From Adiantum capillus-veneris (Eukaryota; Streptophyta; Polypodiopsida; Polypodiales; Pteridaceae): DNA of 64,000 nucleotides. Under the pieces are notes generated by a model. That model was given only the letters and a program-made list of their open reading frames with translations. It did not search any database and was not told where the DNA came from. The stretch's first letter is position 1, and each line of letters begins with the position of its first letter. Positions 42,183-52,924 of this stretch are shown here, one piece after another. The position numbers and the translations under genes were made by a program. Where the stretch lies: contig CM043968.1 in assembly GCA_014529385.2 (NCBI GenBank), positions 128,067,518-128,131,517 on the forward strand, written 5' to 3'.

Positions 42183-42721
42183 CTTGAAAACGGTCACCTT
42201 TTCATTCAATGCAAGTGTCTTCTTCATGAGGCAGGTGCCGCTCATTCAACACGACTTTCATCATCACTAAAATAAAAAATATCACAAAACTATCAACTAA
42301 TGGTAGAATTTTAAGCTTTTGACACTGCCGATGTATCCAAAATGTCCAAAAACCTAAAAATTGATTGTCTACTTGCCTCGTTTTGACACCTAGAGAGGGA
42401 AAAAATACCAAAAATCGCCTAAAAAGGGGCTGTTGTCGAACGGCACACGAGGGCTGTTGTCGAACGTATTATTCAACAAATGTCCCTTTTTAGAGTTTTT
42501 TTTTAAAATTTTCTCTTTCTCTACGTTTTAGAACGTGGCAAGTAGACATCTATTTTTTACGTTTTTGGGCGTTGGTGATGTCGAAAGCTTCAAATTCTAC
42601 CGCTAGTTGATAGTTCTATGATTTTATTTTTCATTTTAGATAATAAAAGCCATATTGAATGAGCGGCATCTACCTCATGAAAAAGATACTTGCATTGAAT
42701 GAAAATATGATCGTTTTCAAG
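42183..42721. repeat. Long inverted repeat (foldback), 539 bp
   Basis: CTTGAAAACGGTCA at 42183 pairs with the reverse complement of TGATCGTTTTCAAG ending at 42721. Matching continues inward through ATTCAATGCAAGT, TCATGAGG, GCCGCTCATTCAA, CTATCAACTA, GGTAGAATTT and GTCTACTTGCC almost to the centre (about 42450). The arms are about 250 bp and roughly 80-85% alike by eye. No target duplication is obvious. It could be a MITE-like foldback or a hairpin gene. Confidence 0.88.
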
Positions 42722-42739
42722 AGATAGAGAAAGAGATAC

Positions 42740-42811
42740 CGACTTTTTGATTTCTTTGGCACAAACATTACAATGCATTTTGATTTTGAGATCCACAATG
42801 ACCTCAGGTGG
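42740..42811 (-). pseudogene. Lone HMA-domain exon (heavy-metal-associated protein)
   Basis: On the minus strand a TTTTTTAG acceptor precedes 24 codons reading PPEVIVDLKIKMHCNVC then AKEIKKS, ending at a GTATCT donor. MHCNVC is the MxCxxC metal-binding motif of HMA domains found in plant metallochaperone-like (HIPP-type) proteins, and the surrounding residues fit that family. I find no other exon of such a gene nearby. The adjoining downstream DNA is the foldback and upstream is repeat DNA, so it is either an orphan exon or part of a gene with very long introns. Confidence 0.6.
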
Positions 42812-43089
42812 CTAAAAAATATTAAAATGCAACAAAGACAAATGGAAGTTAGAAATGAATTTTGGGGCTTGTGTCAAAGAAATCTAAATCTATCTTCTCG
42901 ACCCTGCATAGATTCCAATATACAAAAACAAACTTAAACTTGTTGACAAACCATTAAATTGCCATAAACTCCACTAGGTTTAGGTATATGTAGTTTAGGT
43001 TTTTTATGTATATGTATCTTTAGGGTTATATATGTGACGACCACTGTAAGGTATATGTATGTTTAGGTTTAGATTTAGGATTTATGATT

Positions 43090-43410
43090 ATTTAATTTAG
43101 TGTGAACTTTGAAAACTGCTTGTTTGCAATCCGTTTTCACATGTGAGCTTGAAAATAGCTTGTGTGTAGCTTGTTAGGTTTAGGTATGTAGTCGTTTGCA
43201 AGCTCACATGCGTGAACAACTCGTGGGAAAGTAGTTTTTGAAGTTTGCTGCATTTTGTGTCCCAAAAACGCAGCAGACTTCAAAAACGGCTTGTCCGCAA
43301 GCCATTTGTGCATGTGAGCTTGCATGGAGCTTGTTAGGTTTAGGTATGTAGTCTTTTGCAAGCTCACATACACAAACGGCTCTTTGGAAAGTCGTTTCTA
43401 AAGTCCGCTA
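43090..43410 (+). repeat. Direct repeats of about 160 bp with inner hairpin
   Basis: GCTTGTTAGGTTTAGGTATG occurs near 43170 and near 43331, each followed by a TTTGCAAGCTCACAT phrase and a GGAAAGT(A/C)GTTT phrase. Between them TTTTGAAGTTTGCTGC pairs with GCAGCAGACTTCAAAA. The 42812-43089 interval to the left is AT-rich and shows nothing else. Confidence 0.75.
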
Positions 43411-43601
43411 CATTTTTACACATGTATCTAGATTAAAGGCACTCTTGGTTCTTCTCAACATGCAAGCAAAGTTTGGATGGAGTGACACTAGCATCATAGA
43501 ACATTTCATGTGATCTCTTGCAATGTGTCAACTTCAATCAAAAACTATACATGTATAATGTATGAAATTACGAGAGATGTTATTGTTTTTCTCCTTGTAG
43601 A

Positions 43602-44110
43602 TTGCTTAAGGAGCACATATTGCCAGCTGATAATGTGATGCTAGATTCCAGAGAGGATGTAAGAAATATCCTGCAAACGTTGAGGATGGACTATTCCATT
43701 CACGTCTGTCCTAATAACTACATCCTTTTTAGAGGGGAATATGTGGACATGCAAAAGTGTCCGAAATGCAATTCGGAGAGATATCGAACGGATCTTCACG
43801 GACAAAAAGTGTTGCAAAAGGTGCTACGATTTTTCTCTGATGCCTCGCATCAAGCATTTCTTTGAATGCAATTCCATGGCCGCGCTAGCAACATGGCATG
43901 AGGAGAACATATCTTTGGATGGTGTGCTACGGATCCTTGCAGATTGTGCTGCATGGAAGCATATTGACGACACGTGGCCAGATTTTGTTAGGGAAGCTTG
44001 AAATTTGCAACTCGGCTTGGCTATGGATGGCATAAATCCATTTGGTCAGAGGTCAACATTTTATAGTGTATAGCCAGTTGTCATTGTCAACATGTCCTTA
44101 TCAGAATTTG
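43602..44110 (+). pseudogene. CACTA transposase (TNP2-like) fragment
   Basis: Two frames together read VCPNNYILFRGEY, KCPKCNSERYR, VLRFF, then LMPRIKHFF, ATWHEENISLDG and LAMDGINPFG, which match the N-terminal half of TNP2-type CACTA (EnSpm) transposases (the 'CPN.C.L' and 'CP.C' Cys block and the 'DG.NPFG' motif). A 1-bp shift lies near 43820 and stops occur at 43999 and about 44070. It would have cut and moved a CACTA transposon. No CACTA termini are seen near it. Confidence 0.78.
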
Positions 44111-45084
44111 ATGTACGAGTCCCTCCTGGAGTGAGGCATCTGAAAGGAGTACATTGTGCACTCTTGGGCCTCTTCTAGCTAGGGATGGCTCTAGAAAGCC
44201 CTTCTTGTTTGTAGCAAAGGAAGGGGAGGAGGTATGGTGTGCCCTCTTGGACCTCTTTGTGATTCGGGAAGACTCTGGACTTGATGAGTCAGAGCCGGAT
44301 CCCTACTAGTTCCAGTAAGAGAGTAGGTAAAGCTCCTTTCTTCTTGGAAGAGGAGACCTTTTATGGAAACTTTGTAGCTCTCCTCTTCTTTGAGCAACCT
44401 CTGGTACCTCATATAGCACCTTGTGCAACAATAGTCTTATCAATAGGCTTCTTGCTTGCATTAGTAGCCTTGCAACAAGTGTTCCTCCCCCTCTCCCCCC
44501 TCCCAACCTTTGCATGTATTTGAAAATAGGTCCCTTGAGACCAAGACTTGAGTAAGTACTTTTTAAGCCACTTAAAAATACACGTATGTCCTTTCAAATG
44601 CTTTATTTTTTTCATTTTAAAAGGTGCTTATGCTAGCCACCAAGGATACTACTTGCTTGCTACCACCCCCAAACATAGGTAGCTACCAAAGGGATCCGTA
44701 ATAAGGAAGGAAAAGAGGAAAATGTGCTCAACAAAGATGTTCACAATCCTCTAGGTTGTTGTATATCACAAGTTCTAGGATGTATTAGTGTGCTTACTTT
44801 AGAGAGGAAAGAGGTCCAGGTGGTGTTGTGGGTATGTGATTGCATGCAGAAAATGTCAATGTGCATGCTATTTGCATGTGAGCATCCTTGCATTTGTTTT
44901 TTCAGGTTGAGTTTGTGCATGACCAAAATGGGGGCTACACAATTTAGCATTTCCATTTTTCAAGGCATTTCGTGTTTCCATTTTTTCGCCCATTGGGTTT
45001 ATCCTCTCTTTTGAGTGTTTACAAAATTAAAATAGAAAGCTTTGTAGTCAAATGGCATTCGATGAGAAAGAAGGATGTTCGAGG
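44111..45084 (+). other. Intergenic, no gene recognised
   Basis: AT-rich with small open frames on both strands and no domain that I recognise. GCTCTAGAAAGCCC and GGTGTGCCCTCTTGGACC style phrases repeat loosely around 44150-44250. Confidence 0.5.
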
Positions 45085-45357
45085 ATTCACAAGAAGTTTT
45101 GGACAAATTCTCACAATAATTCCCACATTGTGACTTACCTCAACGTCATGAGCTTTCGTAAAGGAGGCACCGCATATCTAGCTAGGTACAATTGGGGGTA
45201 GGGGACCGTCGGCCCGGTGGTGGTCTCTTGCCCTCAATCATACCTAGCTAGGTATGCAATGCCTCTCGAGCAGAGGCTCATGACGTTATGCATTGTATGA
45301 AAAACACTGAAAAAGACTGTTTTCTTACATGAGAAAATTTCTAAATCTTCTTGTGAT
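45085..45357. repeat. Long hairpin, 273 bp (candidate small-RNA foldback)
   Basis: ATTCACAAGAAG at 45085 pairs with CTTCTTGTGAT ending at 45357. The strongest paired part is AACGTCATGAGC, then GAGGCA and CTAGCTAGGTA on the left, against TACCTAGCTAGG, GAGGC and GCTCATGACGTTA on the right. The centre is near 45221 at GACCGTCGGCCCGGTGGTGG. Bulges are modest. I do not recognise a known miRNA in it. The size and shape fit a plant miRNA precursor or a MITE. Confidence 0.8.
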
Positions 45358-46121
45358 GGTACAAAGAAACATTTCTATGACCCAACTAGGTATGCTTAAT
45401 GGTGTGACATGATAGAACTGCAATTATGGTTCATTATGCAATTTGTTTAATGCAATGAACAGCTTAATACATGGTTCATTATGCAATGACCAGCTAGCTA
45501 TGCTTAATGATGTGACATGATAGAACATACCCTCACCCATATGCCATTTAATTTAAAGGCACTTTAGACCTTCACTTATGTGCAATAGAGTTAGTATTTA
45601 TATATGGAGCACATTACAATTCCATTTTTGGCGAGGAGATACATGATAGTTGGGACCTTTCTAAGTGGGGAACTTTTAGCTGTGTGTGTGCGCGTGCGCA
45701 CACATGCATGCTACCCTCCCAATCTCCAACTACCTACAAACCATCATTGAAGGTGGTGGAAGTGATTCATTGACCATCTTTTCCATCGAGACTTCATTCA
45801 TTTGACACTGAGGATGAAACTCTTGCAATTTGGCAACAATCACACCTAGAAGATTATGAGAGCCTTCTGATGCTTCCTCCTGATTGGTTCAACCACTCTA
45901 CTAACATACTATGGCGGAGAAGTTCACTTGCCACGTGTCCGTTTCTGCGAGATGAAGGCTGGAGACAAATTTTGAATTCGATTATGGCGGCTCTGCGACG
46001 CTTTCAAGCCTAGAGGTGGCGGCTCTGCCTGGCTTTCAAGCCATCTTGCAAGTTGCAAGCTCATAGAGCCGTGACTCATATTCTGAAGCACGCGAGCTCA
46101 TACCCATATTTTCAACCACGC
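45358..46121 (+). repeat. Intergenic with a short direct repeat
   Basis: TATGCTTAATGGTGTGACAT (about 45391) returns as TATGCTTAATGATGTGACAT (about 45498), with TGGTTCATTATGCAAT also doubled. 45680-45710 holds alternating GT/GC/CA. No gene is seen. Confidence 0.65.
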
Positions 46122-46129
46122 GACACACA

Positions 46130-46210
<81 letters not shown>
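46122..46210 (+). repeat. (AC)n(AG)n compound microsatellite
   Basis: About 13 AC units then about 32 AG units. Confidence 0.95.
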
Positions 46211-46216
<6 letters not shown>

Positions 46217-46259
46217 ACAACATAAGCATGTGGCACGTGAGCTCAAACAAGACTTGCTA

Positions 46260-46701
46260 AAAACACTTTTCCTAATCAAACTAATTTACTAAGCTTGCTA
46301 AAAAAACTATTGTTCTCAAAGTGAAGAATGGCAACTCCTTTGGTTCTTAGGCCAAAATTCGAGCAAAATGTTTCCAATTGTACTTAGGCAAGCTTGGAAT
46401 CTAACCAAGAATTTTCAATTTTAGGTACAATTTTTCAGAAATTGAATATATATAAGGGCACAATAAAAAATCTTCCAATTTTTAGGTCAAATTTCGAAGA
46501 ATTGCCACTAAAACTTGCAAAATTTTGCCACTTTTTCTTCAAGGCAAGCTTGGATCTCAATCAGCCCCAAAGTGGAAGGGCATCATGGATGTAGAAGAGT
46601 TGGAAGCTCACTACATCCACTGTCCACCCTAAGGACATCACGTGACAAGCATAGGGTTGCACCTATCAAAAATTTGTTACATCCTCACATGGGGCACCTA
46701 C

Positions 46702-46788
<87 letters not shown>

Positions 46789-47204
46789 CTCAACAACTTG
46801 ACAACCCTCCAAAAGCAATTACATATTGTTTCAAGGAAAAGAGAGTTAATTCTACAATAAATAAGGGTACTATTAAAACTCTTTCAGTTTTTAGGTTATA
46901 ATTTGGAGAACTCTTGGTACTTACACTAAAGATTGTAAAGCTATACTGAATTTCTTCAAGAAAATCTTGGAGTGTGGTCCCCAAGTTTTACGATTTTGGC
47001 CGGATACAAAAACACTGAAACCCTTTTTGTTTTGGCAAACACATGTCTCCAATAGACTCAAAATGGAAGGTCAAGAAAGGAATTGATATCTAGGATGCTT
47101 AGTACATCCACAGTCACTCTCTCACCATCTTGAGCACAAGCCATGCACAAAGAGGAGAGGTGCACTTGTCAAAAATCTATTACACCCTCGCATGGGATAC
47201 TGGC

Positions 47205-47252
<48 letters not shown>

Positions 47253-47659
47253 GCAACAATCTAGCAAACCTCAAAAAGAAATTACATATTGTTTCAAAAA
47301 AAGGGAGTCAATTCTATGATATATAATGCTTCATCTACTTATACTTTTTTTCTTAGTTCCAGCGATCTCATAAATAAGGGCACAAAAAGATCTCTTTCAA
47401 ATCATAGGTTAAAATATGAAGAATCATTGGTATTTACACAAAAACTTGCAAAATATATCAATTTTCTTCAAGGTAAGCTTGCAATGTAGCCCGAACAAAC
47501 ACAAGTCTTGAATATACCCAAAATAGAAGGGCATGAGAGGCAATAAAAAGCTAGATGCTTAGTACATCAACGTTCTCTCACCACCTCGAGCATAAGCTAT
47601 GCACAAAGAGGAGAGGGGCACCTATCAAAAATTTGCTACACTTTCATGTGGGACACCAG

Positions 47660-47714
<55 letters not shown>
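46260..47714 (+). repeat. Three degenerate units of about 480 bp, each ending in (GA)n
   Basis: Each unit reads through the same phrases: ATAAGGGCACAA / AATAAGGGTAC, CTTGCAAAAT, TTTCTTCAAGG(C/T)AAGCTTG, CACCTATCAAAAATTTG(T/C)T, TCACATGGG or CATGTGGGACACC, then a GA run (46724-46784, 47210-47247, 47663-47714) followed by a CAACAA(C/T)(T/C)T phrase. The first GA run is preceded by (GT)n from 46702. It is a long-period tandem array in which the microsatellite is a fixed part of the unit. Confidence 0.8.
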
Positions 47715-47718
<4 letters not shown>

Positions 47719-47750
47719 TTTTATTATCGTCCTCGGAGGTCAAATATGAC

Positions 47751-48134
47751 CTATGGGACCAAAGTTACATGTGATGTAGTATGTGTATGGATGATGAGTG
47801 ACTCTCGATGCTCCAAAATTGTAGTGATGAGAGTCGCAATGGAGAGCCCACACTTTGGCTGGGAGAGGAAAGTGTGTAGGTCTAAGTTATGGCTGAAAAT
47901 GTGAGAGAAGCAAGTTCGGATGTGATCAAAAGCTGAGCACTCTAGTAGTGTGTGGTACTTAGACTCTTGAACTTGCAGTGAGCATAATGTGCACAATCGA
48001 TTTGACTCTTCTCCATTGCCCCAACGCCCTATCTCGCATCGAAGGAAATGGGAGCTAAGCCGAATTGCTGCGATAGTGCGTATCGCGGACAAGGGAATAG
48101 GCTCAAGCATGTAACCTTCCAAAAGCAACGACAT
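47751..48134 (-). pseudogene. LINE C-terminal zinc-knuckle region (fragment)
   Basis: 127 codons open on the minus strand: IRTIAAIRLSSHFLRCEIGR, then CTLCSLQVQESKYHTLLEC (a CX2C-X9-H-X4-C cluster) and FDHIRTCF. Such a block is found at the C-terminus of the RT protein in many LINEs, after RT/RNase H. The RT itself is not adjacent. It may be the 3' end of a 5'-truncated LINE copy. Confidence 0.65.
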
Positions 48135-48919
48135 ACCATTTCAAGGAAAATAGAGCTAGGCATTCTAGAATGCAAAATGCTTTATTTAACTAGCACTCGC
48201 TACTTTGGGTTTTAAACATTGAATAAAATAAAAGAGTGTCAGTGTTAAAGTTTGTAGACATGCCAGCCTTGCAAGGGAAAGATTATGGAAAGCCAAAGAT
48301 GAAGTATCCTAATATATGTTGACAGAGTCTTGATTATGGCTCAAGGACTTTATGTTGTGAACAACAAAAGAGGGTGAAACTCTTGTGGTTGATTGAGATG
48401 GCTACACCATTGGCTATTGAGGTGGTATCTTTGAGGCTTGCAATACAGAAAACGGTGGTTCGTTTGAGGGAAATAAGAAGCATTATTTGAGAATGAGGCT
48501 TTGGAATCATGAGCTTAGGTGGTGTGTGTAGAATTATATTACCACTAGAATTTGGATCTCCACATAATGATTTTGGTAACTTTCTCTCGACAGAGGCTCT
48601 TGCATCTGTGCTACATAAGAAACTACTTTCTGACATAGAATTCTTGAAGATTTCCTCCATGTAGAGGCATTGATTGTTTATCTTGAAAATTTCTTCCATA
48701 GGAAGAGATCAAGGCCATGCAACTGAGCAGATCTTTACTGAAGAAGATATTATTTCTTCCACATAAAGAGATCAAGGCCATGTAGCTGAGCATATCTTTA
48801 CTGCGGAAGATATCGAATCATTGTCCAAGAAGGATCAATTGTCAAAATTGTATTACATGTACATTTTTGTAGAGGCTATCTATATGACATGCGTCCAATT
48901 ACAATTCTCTAAGTTTGGC
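48135..48919 (+). repeat. Intergenic with a 63-bp tandem duplication
   Basis: GAGATCAAGGCCATG is followed by CTGAGCA(G/T)ATCTTTACTG and occurs twice (about 48705 and 48768). Short peptides on the plus strand are suggestive of copia gag sequence but too broken to call. Confidence 0.6.
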
Positions 48920-50036
<1,117 letters not shown>

Positions 50037-50139
50037 TTATCCCTTTCCTAGTCTTTGTATGCCCTCGTGCAAGCTTTATCTTTGGCTTTGTCTTTGGCAG
50101 TAGCTTGCCGGAGTCTTTAGTAGTCGAAGGTCCTCTTTT

Positions 50140-51630
50140 GAGTGTCTTTGTGAGGCATCTGCTTTGCTAGTTGTCCCTTTAGCTACAAGATCTCTTGATC
50201 TTGTGATCTTGGATAGCTCAATGACCAGCTGTCAAAATCCATCTATCATATCTTTCTTGGGCTAGCTCATCTTTGACTGCTTTCAACTCTTCTAGAAATG
50301 CAACTAGAGATTGTGATGTGGCAGCTCTGGTTGGTGTGTCTTGAATTGATAAAATCTTTGACAGAGTGTTCTTGACAACTCTTCTTCTAGGATTCACTGG
50401 GCTTCAAGTTCTTTTACTGCTCCTTTTCTAGCTCTTCTTCTAGCATTTGTTGATCTATATGTAGCTGACTATTTACCGCATTGTATTCATGAACCTCTTG
50501 ATGGTAGTAGGTTGCATCTTTCTTTTCTCTTTCCAGCTCTTCTTTCAACTTTCCATGGCTTTCTTGTAGATCCTTAATTTGTTGCACGAGCCTTTTGTTT
50601 GCTGTTTTCATTGCTCGAGCTTATGCTTTGGTATCTCGCACATCCAACTCCCACAGGTTGGAGATAGCTCTTTGGCAGTGAAACTATATCCTTATGTGTT
50701 CTAAATGAGCACGTTGAACTCTTTAATGAACCGATCACCTTGTTCTATCACAAATCTTGAGCGTGGTGATACTAGTACCCTTTTGAATGTGATTCACTAT
50801 TGGGAGGTACCAGCCTCCGGCTCTTTCTTTTTTGGTAGCTCCTTATCTTGTTCTTTCTCTCTAGGTGGAGTCTGGTCCATCTTTGCAGGTTCTTTGTCCT
50901 CTTGATCTTCTTGTAGCTTGTAAGGAAGGAATCCACTCTTGATTGGTCTCTTTTTATTGAGACTCCCCCTTCTCCTTGTTCTCAGGTGGCTATCCAATCT
51001 TGTTATCCACTTCATCAGCTTGCTTGTCCTCATCTTTTTCCATAAGATTTTGCTGATCCATAGAGGTTTGCCCTTGAGTTGTGTCCTTTTCAAGAGCACT
51101 TGTGGTCTTTGTAGCGGGTGCCATGTGGTGGTGTGGTTGTCTTAGGAGAGAGGGGCGGTATTATTTCTAAGTGGATCTCTAGAGGTTCAATAATGATCTT
51201 CCCCCTTGGCGGTTCTTCAAAATCTTTATCTTTGCCCTTGGGGGAATCTTCAAGGGATTCCAGATTATTGGTCTTTTGCTTTTTAGAATCCTGTTGACCT
51301 CTCTGTTTAGCTTTCCTCTTTAATACCTTGTGGATATGCAGCTGCATAGAGTAGGCAAGCTCAATTACATCCATCATTGTCCTCCTCTTGTATTGCTTGA
51401 TCCTTTTTCTGCTTTGCATTGTTTGAGAGGCTTGTTCAAATCCTCTTTGTCCTTATCATCGGCATCCTTAGCATCCACCTTTTTCTTTTCCTCCGCAATT
51501 TCTTGGTTCTTTATTCCCTCAACTGATGTGCTTCTTCCATTGATCTCTGTGTTTGCATTACATGGATTTTTTATTTGGGTGTGCCCTTGACTTGTGCTAG
51601 AGAAATAGTGCTATCCTCCTCTTCATCCTC
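50140..51630 (-). pseudogene. Element F aORF tail: charged and coiled-coil
   Basis: Minus-strand continuation of the F aORF, left of element E. ADEDEDEEEDSTISL crosses the E insertion point. Then come EIAEEKKKVDAKDADKDKED, a Lys/Gln-rich piece (51090-51419), KKEPEAGTSQ, and a heptad-like coiled coil LVQQIKDLQESHGKLKEELE (about 50414-50611). Stops and frame changes are frequent. Element A has a similar charged tail after its aORF domain. Confidence 0.6.
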
Positions 51631-51635
51631 ATCCT

Positions 51636-51827
51636 TGTTGGGGTATAAAGCCCAATGTGGTCGCCCAGGTAAGTGGGCGGGCCGCCAGGTATGCACACAT
51701 ATTCTTTTGTAAAAACCTAATAAGAACTCACTATGCTCTACACACTACAATAGAGTGAGTTCACCATATCGTCGTGCTCTTCTTCTCGCACTCTCTCTCG
51801 CGTCGCACTTCCGCTCATACTCCTTCA
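51636..51827 (+). repeat. 5' LTR of element E
   Basis: TGTTGGGGTATAAAGCCC to CTCCTTCA, followed after two bases by the initiator tRNA-Met type PBS (51830-51841). Confidence 0.94.
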
Positions 51828-51841
51828 ACTGGTATCAGAGC

Positions 51842-52924
51842 TCAGATCGAGGCTCGGGGCAGCATTTGCAGGTAGTCAGAGTCACCTGCTCAGATTGGAG
51901 TGAGATTCGACAGGCGAAGACACGGCCCCAAATCCTGTGGGCGAGCCCTAAGCGCTCGGTGTTCTCAGAATTTCATTCTGAGGTCATCTCGGCCACCATT
52001 CGGCTTCGACAAAGTTCTGTGCATGCCATTTTTGACTACGTGGTCTCTGCAGGTGCAGATCCGACTCTGCAAATTTGGGGTTTTGGGCTACGACTGCAGG
52101 TGCTGAGGATATCAAAACTCCCAGAGTGCTGATTTGTGGCTATCTACACATCGAAGGACGACTCACAGTTCTTGGAGGCGTGTCACATACGACACGGGCG
52201 CATCTACACAGATTGTAGGTGACATCCACTAGTTCATCAGGTAGCTTGTGTTTGCTGCTTGATATTCCAGATTTCATCCTGACATTGAAGGTACTTCCAC
52301 ATGGGATGTATTGTCAGAGATGATGTATGTCTGTTGAGGGTTTGCTGGCTGTGAGTCACGCAGCAAACAACCGCCGCAGCGGTTACAGCATATAGTGGGA
52401 AATTTGTGGATGTATGACTTTGTGGGAAGTCTATGTACTGTCAGATTTACTGCAGTCTTTGTTGAGGGTCGAGTGAGGTTTTATTGAGCTGGGGGATTCT
52501 CGAATGTTGAGATCCTTTCGGTGATACAGGTCTTGGAGCGATCCCTCGAGCACCCTTAGATAGGCAGCTAGGATGCATTGACTGTGAGTTAGACAGGTTG
52601 GATTGCATCTTTGCTTTATTGCCGTTGAGGCATTGTCGCAGTCTATGCTTACAAGACAGTGGCACGACAGTGAGAGACAATACAGGTGAGGGACAGGTTT
52701 ACCCACAACTTACAGTGTTAGAGAGATAGTGGTTTTTTGAGCTGTTTTTTGGTCTGTTTTTGAGTACACCAGAGCCATTTTACAAAGGAGACTCTACCAA
52801 AATTTATACAGAATCTGAAGCTTTCTTGGTTCATTTGACAGGTTGATATTGGTTCAGAGGCCAGTTTACAGGGGAAACTCTGCCGAATTTTTCCCAGGAA
52901 AGTAAACTACTGTGAAGCGTAGCT
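51842..52924 (+). other. Element E leader
   Basis: About 1.08 kb, closely similar to the D leader (25267-26348). No ORF conserved between the copies is seen. Confidence 0.7.

Noticed and set aside
42975-43090. Possible interstitial telomere repeat (TTTAGG-like words)
   Set aside because: Only scattered GTTTAGG and TTTAGGG words without head-to-tail heptamers.
44191-44523. Overlapping ORFs of 70-80 codons on both strands
   Set aside because: No domain; same composition as surrounding intergenic DNA.
48240-48680. Possible copia gag fragment
   Set aside because: A few suggestive words (LQGKDYG) but no ordered motif set and many stops.
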